Positions 9,340 to 17,549 of a stretch of 64,000 nt of DNA are shown here, one piece after another. The stretch covers positions 62,001 to 126,000 of the forward strand of contig CAJFII010000003.1 of NCBI GenBank assembly GCA_904381285.1, in the 5' to 3' direction. A program made the translations under genes and the position numbers. Numbering within the stretch: position 1 is the stretch's first letter; the number at the start of each line of letters is the position of its first letter. Source of the DNA: an uncultured Clostridia bacterium. Its GTDB lineage: Bacteria > Bacillota > Clostridia > TANB77 > CAG-508. The notes below the pieces were generated by a model that was given only the letters and a program-made list of their open reading frames with translations, ran no database searches and had not been told where the DNA came from.

Positions 9340-10281
9340 ATGTTAAACATCTTATTTATGGGAACACCTGATTTTGCAAAAGATTCATTAGAAGCATTAT
9401 ATAATGCAAATTATAAAATAATAGGTGTAGTAACAAATCCTGATAGACCAAAAGGAAGAGGTATGAAAATGAATACTTCTCCTGTAAAAGATTTTGCAAT
9501 TAGTAAAGACATAAAGATATATCAACCAGAAAAAATAAAGAATAATATAGAATTTATTAATGAAATAAAAAAATTAAATCCAGATATTATTTGCGTGGTT
9601 GCATATGGAAAAATACTTCCAAAAGAAATATTAGATATACCTAAATACGGATGTGTTAATTTACACGGGTCTATACTTCCAAAGTATAGAGGAGCAGCTC
9701 CAATACAATGGGCGATTTTAAATGGAGATACTACAACAGGGGTAACTACAATATATATGGATGAAGGTATGGATTCAGGAGATATTATTTTAAAGGAAAC
9801 AGTTGAAATTAAAGAAGATGAAACTACAGGCGAATTATGGGAAAGGCTATCTAAAGTTGGTGCTAAATTATTAGTAGAAACTATTTCTAAAATTGAAGAT
9901 GGAACTGCACCAAGACAAAAACAATCCCAATATTATTCATTAGCTCCAATGTTAAACAAAGAAATGTCAAAAATAGATTGGAATACAATGCCAAAAATAA
10001 AAATTAAAAATTTAGTAAGAGGATTAAATCCTATTATGGGAGCATATACAATTTATAAATGTAAAAAAATAAAAATATGGAAGATAGAAATTTCTAATGA
10101 AAATTATGATAATGAGTTACCTGGAACAATATTAAAATCTAACGATAAAACAGGTTTAACAATAAAAACAATTGATGGAGCAATAAATGTATTAGAAATA
10201 CAAGGCGAAAATGCAAAAAAGATGAGTATATATGATTTTTTACGTGGAAATAAACTAGAAGTAAATGAAGTTTTAGGTTAA
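9340..10281 (+). CDS. fmt: Methionyl-tRNA formyltransferase
   Basis: The 313-residue enzyme formylates initiator Met-tRNA. It opens with LFMGTPDFA, has the catalytic region VNLHGSILPKYRGAAPI (Asn, His) and a C-terminal tRNA-binding domain. Start ATG after AAGGAGGT. It probably shares a transcript with priA and def and ends in a terminator. Confidence 0.97.
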   Translation: MLNILFMGTPDFAKDSLEALYNANYKIIGVVTNPDRPKGRGMKMNTSPVKDFAISKDIKIYQPEKIKNNIEFINEIKKLNPDIICVVAYGKILPKEILDIPKYGCVNLHGSILPKYRGAAPIQWAILNGDTTTGVTTIYMDEGMDSGDIILKETVEIKEDETTGELWERLSKVGAKLLVETISKIEDGTAPRQKQSQYYSLAPMLNKEMSKIDWNTMPKIKIKNLVRGLNPIMGAYTIYKCKKIKIWKIEISNENYDNELPGTILKSNDKTGLTIKTIDGAINVLEIQGENAKKMSIYDFLRGNKLEVNEVLG

Positions 10282-10309
10282 AAGGCAAGGAGATATTCTT
10301 TGCTTTTTT
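10281..10309 (+). terminator. Terminator after fmt
   Basis: AAAGGCAAGGA and TCTTTGCTTTTTT form an imperfect stem followed by T residues. Confidence 0.6.
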
Positions 10310-10478
10310 AAATTTTTTGAATTTGTGTATTAGTTTTTTGATATTTTAAATTTACCGAAAGTATATCATTTTAATATAAAAAACACAATATAAAAAATAT
10401 AAATATTTTTAAAATGGTATATACAATTTTAAAACAATATATTATAATAAAGCAAATAGATACAAAGGAGGAATAAGT

Positions 10479-11633
10479 ATGTCAACAAAATTTGTTTTAA
10501 ATGAAACTGCATATTTTGGAAAAGGTTCAAGAGAAGAACTTGCAGGAGAAATTAAAAAGAGAGGATTTAAAAAAGTGTTTTTAGTAAGTGATAAATCTCT
10601 TGTGGAAGCAGGTGTAACATCTAAAATTGAAGAAATTTTAAAATCTGCTAAAATACCATATGATTTATATTCTGAAATAAAACCAAATCCAACTATAGAA
10701 AATGTAACACAAGGAGTAGAAGCTTGTAAAAAATCAAAAGCAGATGTTATTGTAGCAGTAGGAGGTGGTTCAAGTATTGATACTGCCAAAGGTATATCTA
10801 TTGTTATGACAAACCCAGATAGAGCAGATATTAAATCATTAAATGGAGCATCAAATACTGTAAATAGAGGAATGCCGTTAATAGCACTTCCAACAACAGC
10901 TGGTACAGCAGCAGAAGTTACAATTAACTATGTTATTACAGATGAAGATAGAGAAATAAAAATGGTATGTGTAGACCCAAATGATATACCAATACTTGCA
11001 ATAATAGATTCAGATTTAATGGCAACAATGCCAAAATCATTAGCAGCAGCTACTGGAATGGATGCTTTAACACATGCAATAGAAGGATATATTACAAAGG
11101 CACATAATGATATGAGTGATATGTTCCATATGAAGGCAATTGAAATGATATTTATGTATTTACCAGCGGCAGTAAATGATAAAGATGAACATGCTATAGA
11201 AATGATGGGATTAGCTCAATATATAGCAGGAATGGGATTTTCAAACGTAGGATTAGGAATAGTACATTCTATGGCACATCAATTAGGTGCAGTTTACGAT
11301 ACACCACATGGAATAGCAAATGCAATTTTACTTCCAACAGTAATGAGATTTAATGGTGAAGTATCTTGGGAAAGATTTAGAGAAATATTAATGCATATAG
11401 GAAGAGAAGATGCTGCATATTTATCAAAACAAGATATAATAAACACATTTGTATGGAAAATAACAGAACTATCAAAAGCAGTAGGTATTACACAAACTGC
11501 TAAAGACTATGGATTAAAAGAAGAAGATTTTGAAATGCTTGCAGACAAAGCAATGCAAGATCCTTGCAAACCAGGAAATCCAAGAGAAGTAAATAAAGAA
11601 GATTTCATAGAATTATTTAGACAAGCAATGTAA
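10479..11633 (+). CDS. Iron-containing alcohol dehydrogenase (lactaldehyde reductase-like)
   Basis: The 384-residue protein has the group III alcohol dehydrogenase plan: an N-terminal NAD-binding half with VAVGGGSSIDTAKG, and a C-terminal metal-binding half with GMDALTHAIEGY and HSMAHQLGAVYDTPHG, which carry the Asp/His iron ligands. Length and start fit FucO-type lactaldehyde/1,2-propanediol oxidoreductases, but the substrate cannot be fixed from sequence. AAAGGAGG precedes the ATG; a likely -10 (TATAAT) lies near 10443. It stands alone between fmt and tRNA-Thr. Confidence 0.9.
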   Translation: MSTKFVLNETAYFGKGSREELAGEIKKRGFKKVFLVSDKSLVEAGVTSKIEEILKSAKIPYDLYSEIKPNPTIENVTQGVEACKKSKADVIVAVGGGSSIDTAKGISIVMTNPDRADIKSLNGASNTVNRGMPLIALPTTAGTAAEVTINYVITDEDREIKMVCVDPNDIPILAIIDSDLMATMPKSLAAATGMDALTHAIEGYITKAHNDMSDMFHMKAIEMIFMYLPAAVNDKDEHAIEMMGLAQYIAGMGFSNVGLGIVHSMAHQLGAVYDTPHGIANAILLPTVMRFNGEVSWERFREILMHIGREDAAYLSKQDIINTFVWKITELSKAVGITQTAKDYGLKEEDFEMLADKAMQDPCKPGNPREVNKEDFIELFRQAM

Positions 11634-11692
11634 TGTCAATGGGTGGTCAATGGGACGGAGATTTTTGACAACATCAAAAACCTCCGCCCAAA
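11634..11692 (+). repeat. Palindromic repeat, copy 1
   Basis: After TGTCAATGGG comes GGGACGGAGATTTTTGA, then CAACATC, then AAAAACCTCCGCCC: an imperfect inverted repeat. Related copies lie at 13715 and 15736. It sits between the dehydrogenase stop and tRNA-Thr. Confidence 0.75.
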
Positions 11693-11699
11693 CTTACAT

Positions 11700-11775
11700 G
11701 CTACTGTAGCTCAGTTGGTAGAGCAACAGATTCGTAACCTGTAGGTCGCGAGTTCGATTCTCGCCAGTAGCTCCA
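11700..11775 (+). tRNA. tRNA-Thr (anticodon CGU)
   Basis: A full 76-base cloverleaf with encoded CCA: acceptor GCTACTG/CAGTAGC, D stem GCTC/GAGC, anticodon loop TTCGTAA with CGT at 34-36, T stem GCGAG/CTCGC. It reads ACG. The closing pair of the anticodon stem (31-39) is A-C, an unusual mismatch. Confidence 0.93.
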
Positions 11776-11982
11776 CCTAAGTAAAATCGTCACACTAGAC
11801 GAAAGTATTGATATATCAACCACATAGAGTAATTATTAAAGACAAAATTTTATTTATGGAATTAAGTTCCCAAATCTTCTATAAAAATGGTATTTTATTA
11901 CTAGATTTCTTAATGTATATATGGTATATTATAACAAGACAATTAATTATAAACAATAATCAAGAAAATGAGGAATATAGCA

Positions 11983-13713
11983 ATGGAAAAGTATGGGTTC
12001 TTTAATGCATTTAGAGATTTATTTAAATACTCTAAAGAAAATAAAAAGCAATATATAATTGGATCAATATTTATGCTTATATTTGTAATTACATCAATGA
12101 TTTTTACAACAATGTATTCAAAATTAATAGCGAATATAATGAGTTTAAATTTAGACAAAGCAGTAAAGTTAGTAATAGTATGCGGAATATTAAGGATATT
12201 TTCAATAACTTTTTGTCATAACCAATATAGAAGAATAATTATTAGTACGGGAGAAAAAATTTCAGCTAGCATTCAGAAAAAAATATATTCTAGAGTACTA
12301 AATTTATCAATGACTTCATTTGAAAATATGCAATCAGGGAAAATATTTACAACTATAAAAGCAGCAGACAGTGAAATGATGAATACAATAAGTTCTTTAT
12401 TGCAAGAAAGTGCATATGTAGCAACTTCGGTTGTAATGTTATTTATAATATTTTTTATAGACTGGAAAATTGGATTAGGTGTAACTATAATTTCCACATT
12501 GAGTCTATTGCTATTTAAAATTCAATTAGATAAATCTAAAGAATACTTGCGAGATGAATTTAAATATGCTGATAATTATTCTACAATGTTAAACGAAACA
12601 ACAAAAGGAATAAGAGAAGTTAAAGCATTAAATCTAAAAGAAAAATGTTTTTATATATTTGAAAGGGATATAGATAATCTAAAAGATGTAAGAACTACAA
12701 GAAGACTGTTGGGAAAAAATGTAAATACAGCAAAATGGACTATTAGAATTATAGGAGATGCAATAATATTATTATATATAATCGAAAATTTAAGAAGCTC
12801 ACTATTAGATATAGAAACAGCAATGTTACTTATTACATACATGACTAATATAATTGATGATGTGTTCCATAGAATTATAGAACATGACTTTGGAATTTCT
12901 GAATTTACAGCTAACATGAAAAGAATAAAATCATTGCTAGAAGATAACAAACTAAAAAAAGAAGAATTTGGAAAAGAAAATTACACTAATATATCTGGAA
13001 AGATAGAATTTGAAAATGTTAGCTTTAAATATCAGACATCTAACAATCATATTATAGATGATATTAGTTTTACTATACAACCAAATACTAAAAATGCAAT
13101 AGTTGGACAAAGTGGGGCAGGAAAAAGTACGATATTTAAATTATTATTAAAAGAATATGATAATTATAGTGGAATAATAAAGTTTGATGGAAAAAACATA
13201 AAGAATTTTAATGAGAAAAGTTTTAGAAATTCTATATCAGTGATAAATCAAGAACCAGTACTATTTAATATGAGCATAAAAGAAAACTTGTTAATGGTAA
13301 ATGAAAAGGCTACAGAAGAAGACATAATAAATGCTTGTAAGCTAGCAAGTATAGATGATTTTATCAATACATTACCAAATAAATATGATGAAGTAATAAA
13401 TGAAAATAATAACAATATTTCAGTTGGTCAAAAACAAAGAATTGCAATAGCAAGAGCAATACTAAGAGATACACCAATTATATTGTTTGATGAAGCAACA
13501 AGCGCATTAGATAATCATAGTAAAAACAAAATAGAAGAAACAATAAATAAACTATCTAAAACCAAAACTATAATTGTTATTGCTCATTCATTAGAAATTG
13601 TACGAGATTTTGATAATATTATAATGCTTAATAGCGGAAAAATTGAGGAACAAGGAAAACATGATGAGTTAATAAGAAATCATGGAAAATATTTTGAACT
13701 AGCAAATGTATAA
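11983..13713 (+). CDS. ABC transporter, fused permease and ATPase (exporter half-transporter)
   Basis: The roughly 576-residue protein has an N-terminal membrane domain with about six segments (residues 25-300) and a C-terminal ATPase: Walker A GQSGAGKST, signature ISVGQKQRIAIARAI, Walker B IILFDEATSALD and a switch His in IAHSLE. ATG 11983 is preferred to ATG 11968 because GAGGA lies eight bases before it. As a half-transporter it should dimerise; the substrate is unknown. It lies between two copies of the palindromic repeat and heads a small accessory block. Confidence 0.9.
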   Translation: MEKYGFFNAFRDLFKYSKENKKQYIIGSIFMLIFVITSMIFTTMYSKLIANIMSLNLDKAVKLVIVCGILRIFSITFCHNQYRRIIISTGEKISASIQKKIYSRVLNLSMTSFENMQSGKIFTTIKAADSEMMNTISSLLQESAYVATSVVMLFIIFFIDWKIGLGVTIISTLSLLLFKIQLDKSKEYLRDEFKYADNYSTMLNETTKGIREVKALNLKEKCFYIFERDIDNLKDVRTTRRLLGKNVNTAKWTIRIIGDAIILLYIIENLRSSLLDIETAMLLITYMTNIIDDVFHRIIEHDFGISEFTANMKRIKSLLEDNKLKKEEFGKENYTNISGKIEFENVSFKYQTSNNHIIDDISFTIQPNTKNAIVGQSGAGKSTIFKLLLKEYDNYSGIIKFDGKNIKNFNEKSFRNSISVINQEPVLFNMSIKENLLMVNEKATEEDIINACKLASIDDFINTLPNKYDEVINENNNNISVGQKQRIAIARAILRDTPIILFDEATSALDNHSKNKIEETINKLSKTKTIIVIAHSLEIVRDFDNIIMLNSGKIEEQGKHDELIRNHGKYFELANV

Positions 13714-13714
13714 T

Positions 13715-13762
13715 ATGTCAATGGGACGGAAATTTTTGACAACATCAAAAATCTCCGTTTCT
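13715..13762 (+). repeat. Palindromic repeat, copy 2
   Basis: TGTCAATGGGACGGAAATT, TTTGACAACATC and AAAAATCTCCGTTT repeat the copy at 11634. It overlaps the last codons of the HAD gene on the opposite strand, so part of that protein's C-terminus is repeat-derived. Confidence 0.75.
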
Positions 13763-14359
13763 AATGATATATTTAAGCTTTTCTTTTAAGATATCTAAAG
13801 ATATAAATTGTATGCCATGTATACCAAATTTATTTGCAGCTTTTATATTTTCTAATCTATCATCAATAAAAACTGTTTCTTTTGGAATTAAATTATATTT
13901 TTCTATTAATGTATTATAATTATTTTTGTTAGGCTTTGTTGATCCTATTTCAAATGAATATACACCACCATCTATATAATTAAAAAAATCAAATTTTTTA
14001 TTGTAATAGTAACTATCTATGCTTAAATCAGATAATATATAAATATTATATCCTTTATCTTTTAGTTTTTTTAAATAGTTAGAAGTATCTTTCTTTTCAA
14101 ATAGTATATATCGATAATCAATATTATTAATGATTCTTTCTATTATATCAGAGTATTGAGGATAGTTTTTTATTAAGTTTGCTTTTGTCTGTTCAATATT
14201 ATATTTCGAAGAATTATATTCATTCCATTCTTTTCCATAAAACACAATTTGGGTAAATAAAGGTACATCATTTTCATTGCAACCAATATGTTCTAAATAT
14301 TTTTCTGGCACAAAATCAATCAATACTCCACCTAAATCAAATACAATATTCTTTATCAC
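13745..14359 (-). CDS. HAD superfamily hydrolase (HAD-IA, phosphatase-like)
   Basis: A 204-residue cytosolic phosphatase-like protein with motif I FDLGGVLIDF (in place of the usual DxD), motif II ILSD, the Lys of GSTKPNKNNY, and motif IV VFIDDRLENI. GTG at 14359 is chosen as start because AAGGAG precedes it. The substrate is unknown. The first motif Asp is present but the second acid (DxD) is replaced by Gly-Gly, as in other haloacid dehalogenase-like members. The C-terminus ends inside a repeat copy. Confidence 0.85.
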   Translation of the reverse strand: MIKNIVFDLGGVLIDFVPEKYLEHIGCNENDVPLFTQIVFYGKEWNEYNSSKYNIEQTKANLIKNYPQYSDIIERIINNIDYRYILFEKKDTSNYLKKLKDKGYNIYILSDLSIDSYYYNKKFDFFNYIDGGVYSFEIGSTKPNKNNYNTLIEKYNLIPKETVFIDDRLENIKAANKFGIHGIQFISLDILKEKLKYIIRNGDF

Positions 14360-14550
14360 TATATTTCTCCTTATAAAATATTTATAATTACAGTATATCA
14401 TATATCATATCTAATTGTATATTTTATTTTTTAATTATAAAAAGATAGAAAATCTATAAAATATATGACATACATGCTACTATTGCTTAGTTGATTTTTT
14501 TATCGCCTTTAATGTGATAGTCCACTACACAACGTAATCTTCCTAGAGTG

Positions 14551-15717
14551 CTAATCCTTTTTATAATTAACTACAAAATTTATAATTCCATATGTAATAA
14601 TTATTGCTCCAAGGAATATATATAATTGGTGTACTTCAATAAAATTAAGAAAAATGCTCATCAAACTTCCCAAAATCAATCCAAAAAATGATAATGACAT
14701 AGAAAATATAGATTCAATTGTAATTCTAGACTTTGATGAAATACTGTTATGTACGGTAGAAAGCATAATATTTTCATAGCTTTCTGAAAAAATATAGATT
14801 AACAATAAAAATAATATCCCAATTTTACTGTTTAATAAACCTATTAAAAATATACATAGCCCAACGAAAATTGAATTTGCATAAATTATAAACTTATAAT
14901 ACTTTTTATTTATTTTACTTCCTAAATAACTTCCTATAATGCACATAACTAATATTAAAGAAGTATATAATCCAATTCCAAAAACTGATATTCCGATATT
15001 TGATGAATATTCAGGATGACTCTCTTCTACAAGTTTTATTATGGAAAAAACAATAGAATTTGTGAAAATTGAATTAATAATTATTTTATTATTCTTTATT
15101 TCATGAAAGGCATTTATTAAAATATCTTTTTTAAAATATTTAGATGTATTTTGAGAATTTTTTATATCGTCAATTAGAATTATTATAAAAAAGTTTATAA
15201 TAAATGGAATTAATGATAAATAGTAATTGACAACAAGTCCATATTTTTCTCCTATATAGCCACCCAATATCATAGCTATCATATAAGAGATATTATAAAA
15301 AAAGTTTTTCTTAAAAAGAACTTTATTAAATTCATTTTTATTTTTAGTCAAATCATAAAGCATAGAATTGGCAATACCTGTAACAAGTGCGTTATCAATC
15401 CCCTTTATAATTGTAGCTAAAACAAATAAATAATAGCTCTTTGAAAATATAAATATCAAAGTTGATATAATAAACAAACTATTACTTAATAATAATATTT
15501 TCTTTCTGCTAAATTTGTCAGCAATGATTCCTGAAGGGATTTCTAGTATAATTTGTACTAAAAATGTTATAGTAACAAACAACATGTAACCACTTGAAGA
15601 TATACCTCTTTCTAAATAAAATAATGTATCACATGAATAGAATAATATGAATGTTGATAAAAATACATATGTATAAATTAAGTAAATATTTAACTTGTTT
15701 TTATTCTGTGTAAACAT
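14551..15717 (-). CDS. MFS transporter
   Basis: The 388-residue protein has about 12 hydrophobic segments and the major facilitator motif A in the loop after segment 2 (GIIADKFSRKKILL). This fits small-molecule or drug efflux permeases, but the substrate cannot be told. It lies in the accessory block between the HAD gene and the third palindromic repeat, transcribed leftward with them. Confidence 0.87.
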   Translation of the reverse strand: MFTQNKNKLNIYLIYTYVFLSTFILFYSCDTLFYLERGISSSGYMLFVTITFLVQIILEIPSGIIADKFSRKKILLLSNSLFIISTLIFIFSKSYYLFVLATIIKGIDNALVTGIANSMLYDLTKNKNEFNKVLFKKNFFYNISYMIAMILGGYIGEKYGLVVNYYLSLIPFIINFFIIILIDDIKNSQNTSKYFKKDILINAFHEIKNNKIIINSIFTNSIVFSIIKLVEESHPEYSSNIGISVFGIGLYTSLILVMCIIGSYLGSKINKKYYKFIIYANSIFVGLCIFLIGLLNSKIGILFLLLIYIFSESYENIMLSTVHNSISSKSRITIESIFSMSLSFFGLILGSLMSIFLNFIEVHQLYIFLGAIIITYGIINFVVNYKKD

Positions 15718-15735
15718 ACTCGCTCCTAATTAATA

Positions 15736-15782
15736 AGGGGACAGGATTTAATGTTGTCAAAAATCTCCGTCCCCATTGACAT
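15736..15782 (-). repeat. Palindromic repeat, copy 3 (inverted)
   Basis: On the minus strand it reads TGTCAATGGGGACGGAG, then ATTTTTGACAACATT, then AAATCCTGTCCCC. This is the same family as copies 1 and 2 but in opposite orientation and with a better paired stem. Confidence 0.75.
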
Positions 15783-16375
15783 TATTTTTCTAATTTGTAT
15801 ATTGCAAAAGATATTATTACTCCTAATGTAGCTGTAATCAATTGAGTAGTACTCATTGCTGCTTGCAATGTTGATACTAATTTTTCAGGAAAAATGCCAA
15901 AAGCATTTAAGATTTCAAAGAATGCAAATATTATTGCTACTTTTACAATTACACCAACAATTCCTGCTAAAAAGTAATTTTTGTTTTTTCCTAGCATTAT
16001 AAATTTATATGCATATATTAATGCAAAATTTCCTAACCAAATTGCTGGTATCATGTATACCATATATGTTGAAGCTGTTCCAAAAACGTATCCTCCTAAT
16101 ATTGTTGCTATACTAGGCATTGTTACTACACCAATAATTTTTGCCCATCCTTTTAAATTAATTGCAGCAGTGATTAATGCAATATTAACAATAGTTCCTA
16201 TTATTATTTGTGAATTAGTCCCAATTACACTAGTAGCACCAAAAATCTTAGTAATAATTTCTCCTAAAAATGTTGGAACTAACAATGATACTAAAAAAAT
16301 TAATATAGTTTGAATTATATCAACTTTTTTTGAGAAATCTGTTATTCTTTTATTAATAACACTTTCATTTTCCAT
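15782..16375 (-). CDS. Integral membrane protein, possibly ECF-transporter S-component-like
   Basis: The 197-residue protein has about six membrane segments after a short polar N-terminus. Small Gly- and Ala-rich helices recall substrate-binding subunits of ECF transporters, but no binding motif was recognised. AAGGAGG precedes the ATG. The stop codon touches the third palindromic repeat. Function not assigned. Confidence 0.75.
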   Translation of the reverse strand: MENESVINKRITDFSKKVDIIQTILIFLVSLLVPTFLGEIITKIFGATSVIGTNSQIIIGTIVNIALITAAINLKGWAKIIGVVTMPSIATILGGYVFGTASTYMVYMIPAIWLGNFALIYAYKFIMLGKNKNYFLAGIVGVIVKVAIIFAFFEILNAFGIFPEKLVSTLQAAMSTTQLITATLGVIISFAIYKLEK

Positions 16376-16633
16376 TTACATTTCCTCCTTTTATAAAATA
16401 GAGCTCTATAACAAAATATATTAAAATGATAATTACTTAAATGTTCATATTAGCTCATTTTAAGTTATTATATCATAAATAATTTTGTTTTCAATATTAT
16501 ATATTCAAGATATCTACAAAACATACAGTATATAAGACAAAAAATTCTGGGCTACCATTGAAAAATATAGATAATTAATGTATAATATTTCTATAAAAAA
16601 TTAAAAAGATAATATAGGAAGAGATGATAAATA

Positions 16634-17539
16634 ATGGGTTTTTTTCATAAATTAAAAGAAGGACTAAACAAAACAAAAACATCTTTTGATGAAAAATTAA
16701 ATAATGCTTTTAGTTTATTTAGAAAAGTTGATGAAGAATTATTAGAAGAACTAGAAGAGATACTAATTATGTCGGATGTAGGATTAGAGACTTCTACTAG
16801 TATTATTTCAAAGTTACGTGATAGAATAAAAAAAGAAAATATAAAAGAAATAGAGCAAGTGAAACAAGCTCTAAGAGAAGAAATGCAAAAAATATTAGAT
16901 GAAGTTGACAATAAACTTAAATTAAATACTAAACCGTCAGTTATTTTAGTAGTTGGTGTAAATGGTGTAGGAAAAACAACATCGATTGGAAAAATTGCTA
17001 ATAGATTAAAAAAAGAAAATAAGAAAATTGTAATTGCAGCAGCAGATACTTTTAGAGCAGCAGCTGTAGAACAGTTAGAAATATGGGCAAATCGTGCAGG
17101 ATGTGATATAGTAAAAAAAGAAGAAGGAGTAGACCCAGCATCTGTTGTATATGAAGCAATAAAAATTACAAAAGAAAAGAATGCAGATATACTAATTTGT
17201 GATACAGCAGGAAGATTGCATAACAAAAAATATTTAATGGATGAACTAGAAAAAATAAATAGAGTAATTAATAAAGAATTACCAGAAGCTTCAAAAGAAA
17301 TCTTATTAGTGTTAGATGCAACAACTGGTCAAAATGCAATATCACAGGTAAAAGCATTTAAAGAAGCAACTAATGTTACAGGGTTAGTCTTAACAAAACT
17401 TGATGGTACTGCAAAAGGTGGAGTGGTAATTGGAATTGTAAATGAAAATAAAATACCAGTTAAATTTATTGGTGTAGGGGAACAAATAGAAGATATGGAA
17501 ATATTCAACAGTCAAGATTTTATAAAAGCAATATTATAA
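16634..17539 (+). CDS. ftsY: Signal recognition particle receptor FtsY
   Basis: The 301-residue SRP GTPase delivers ribosome-SRP complexes to the membrane. An N-terminal helical bundle precedes the G domain: GVNGVGKTTSIGKIA, DTFRAAAVEQL, DTAGRLHNKKYLMDEL, TKLDGTAKGG. The long acidic extension of some FtsY proteins is absent, as is usual in this phylum. The stop lies 10 bases before the next start. Confidence 0.97.
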   Translation: MGFFHKLKEGLNKTKTSFDEKLNNAFSLFRKVDEELLEELEEILIMSDVGLETSTSIISKLRDRIKKENIKEIEQVKQALREEMQKILDEVDNKLKLNTKPSVILVVGVNGVGKTTSIGKIANRLKKENKKIVIAAADTFRAAAVEQLEIWANRAGCDIVKKEEGVDPASVVYEAIKITKEKNADILICDTAGRLHNKKYLMDELEKINRVINKELPEASKEILLVLDATTGQNAISQVKAFKEATNVTGLVLTKLDGTAKGGVVIGIVNENKIPVKFIGVGEQIEDMEIFNSQDFIKAIL

Positions 17540-17549
17540 GGAGGTAATT

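Noticed and set aside
11700..11775. This tRNA as the CGGN-reading tRNA
   Set aside because: The loop has seven bases with CGT at 34-36 and the body is that of tRNA-Thr.
11808..12005. A 65-residue plus-strand frame before the ABC gene
   Set aside because: No ribosome site, unlikely composition, and it overlaps the true start region of the transporter gene.
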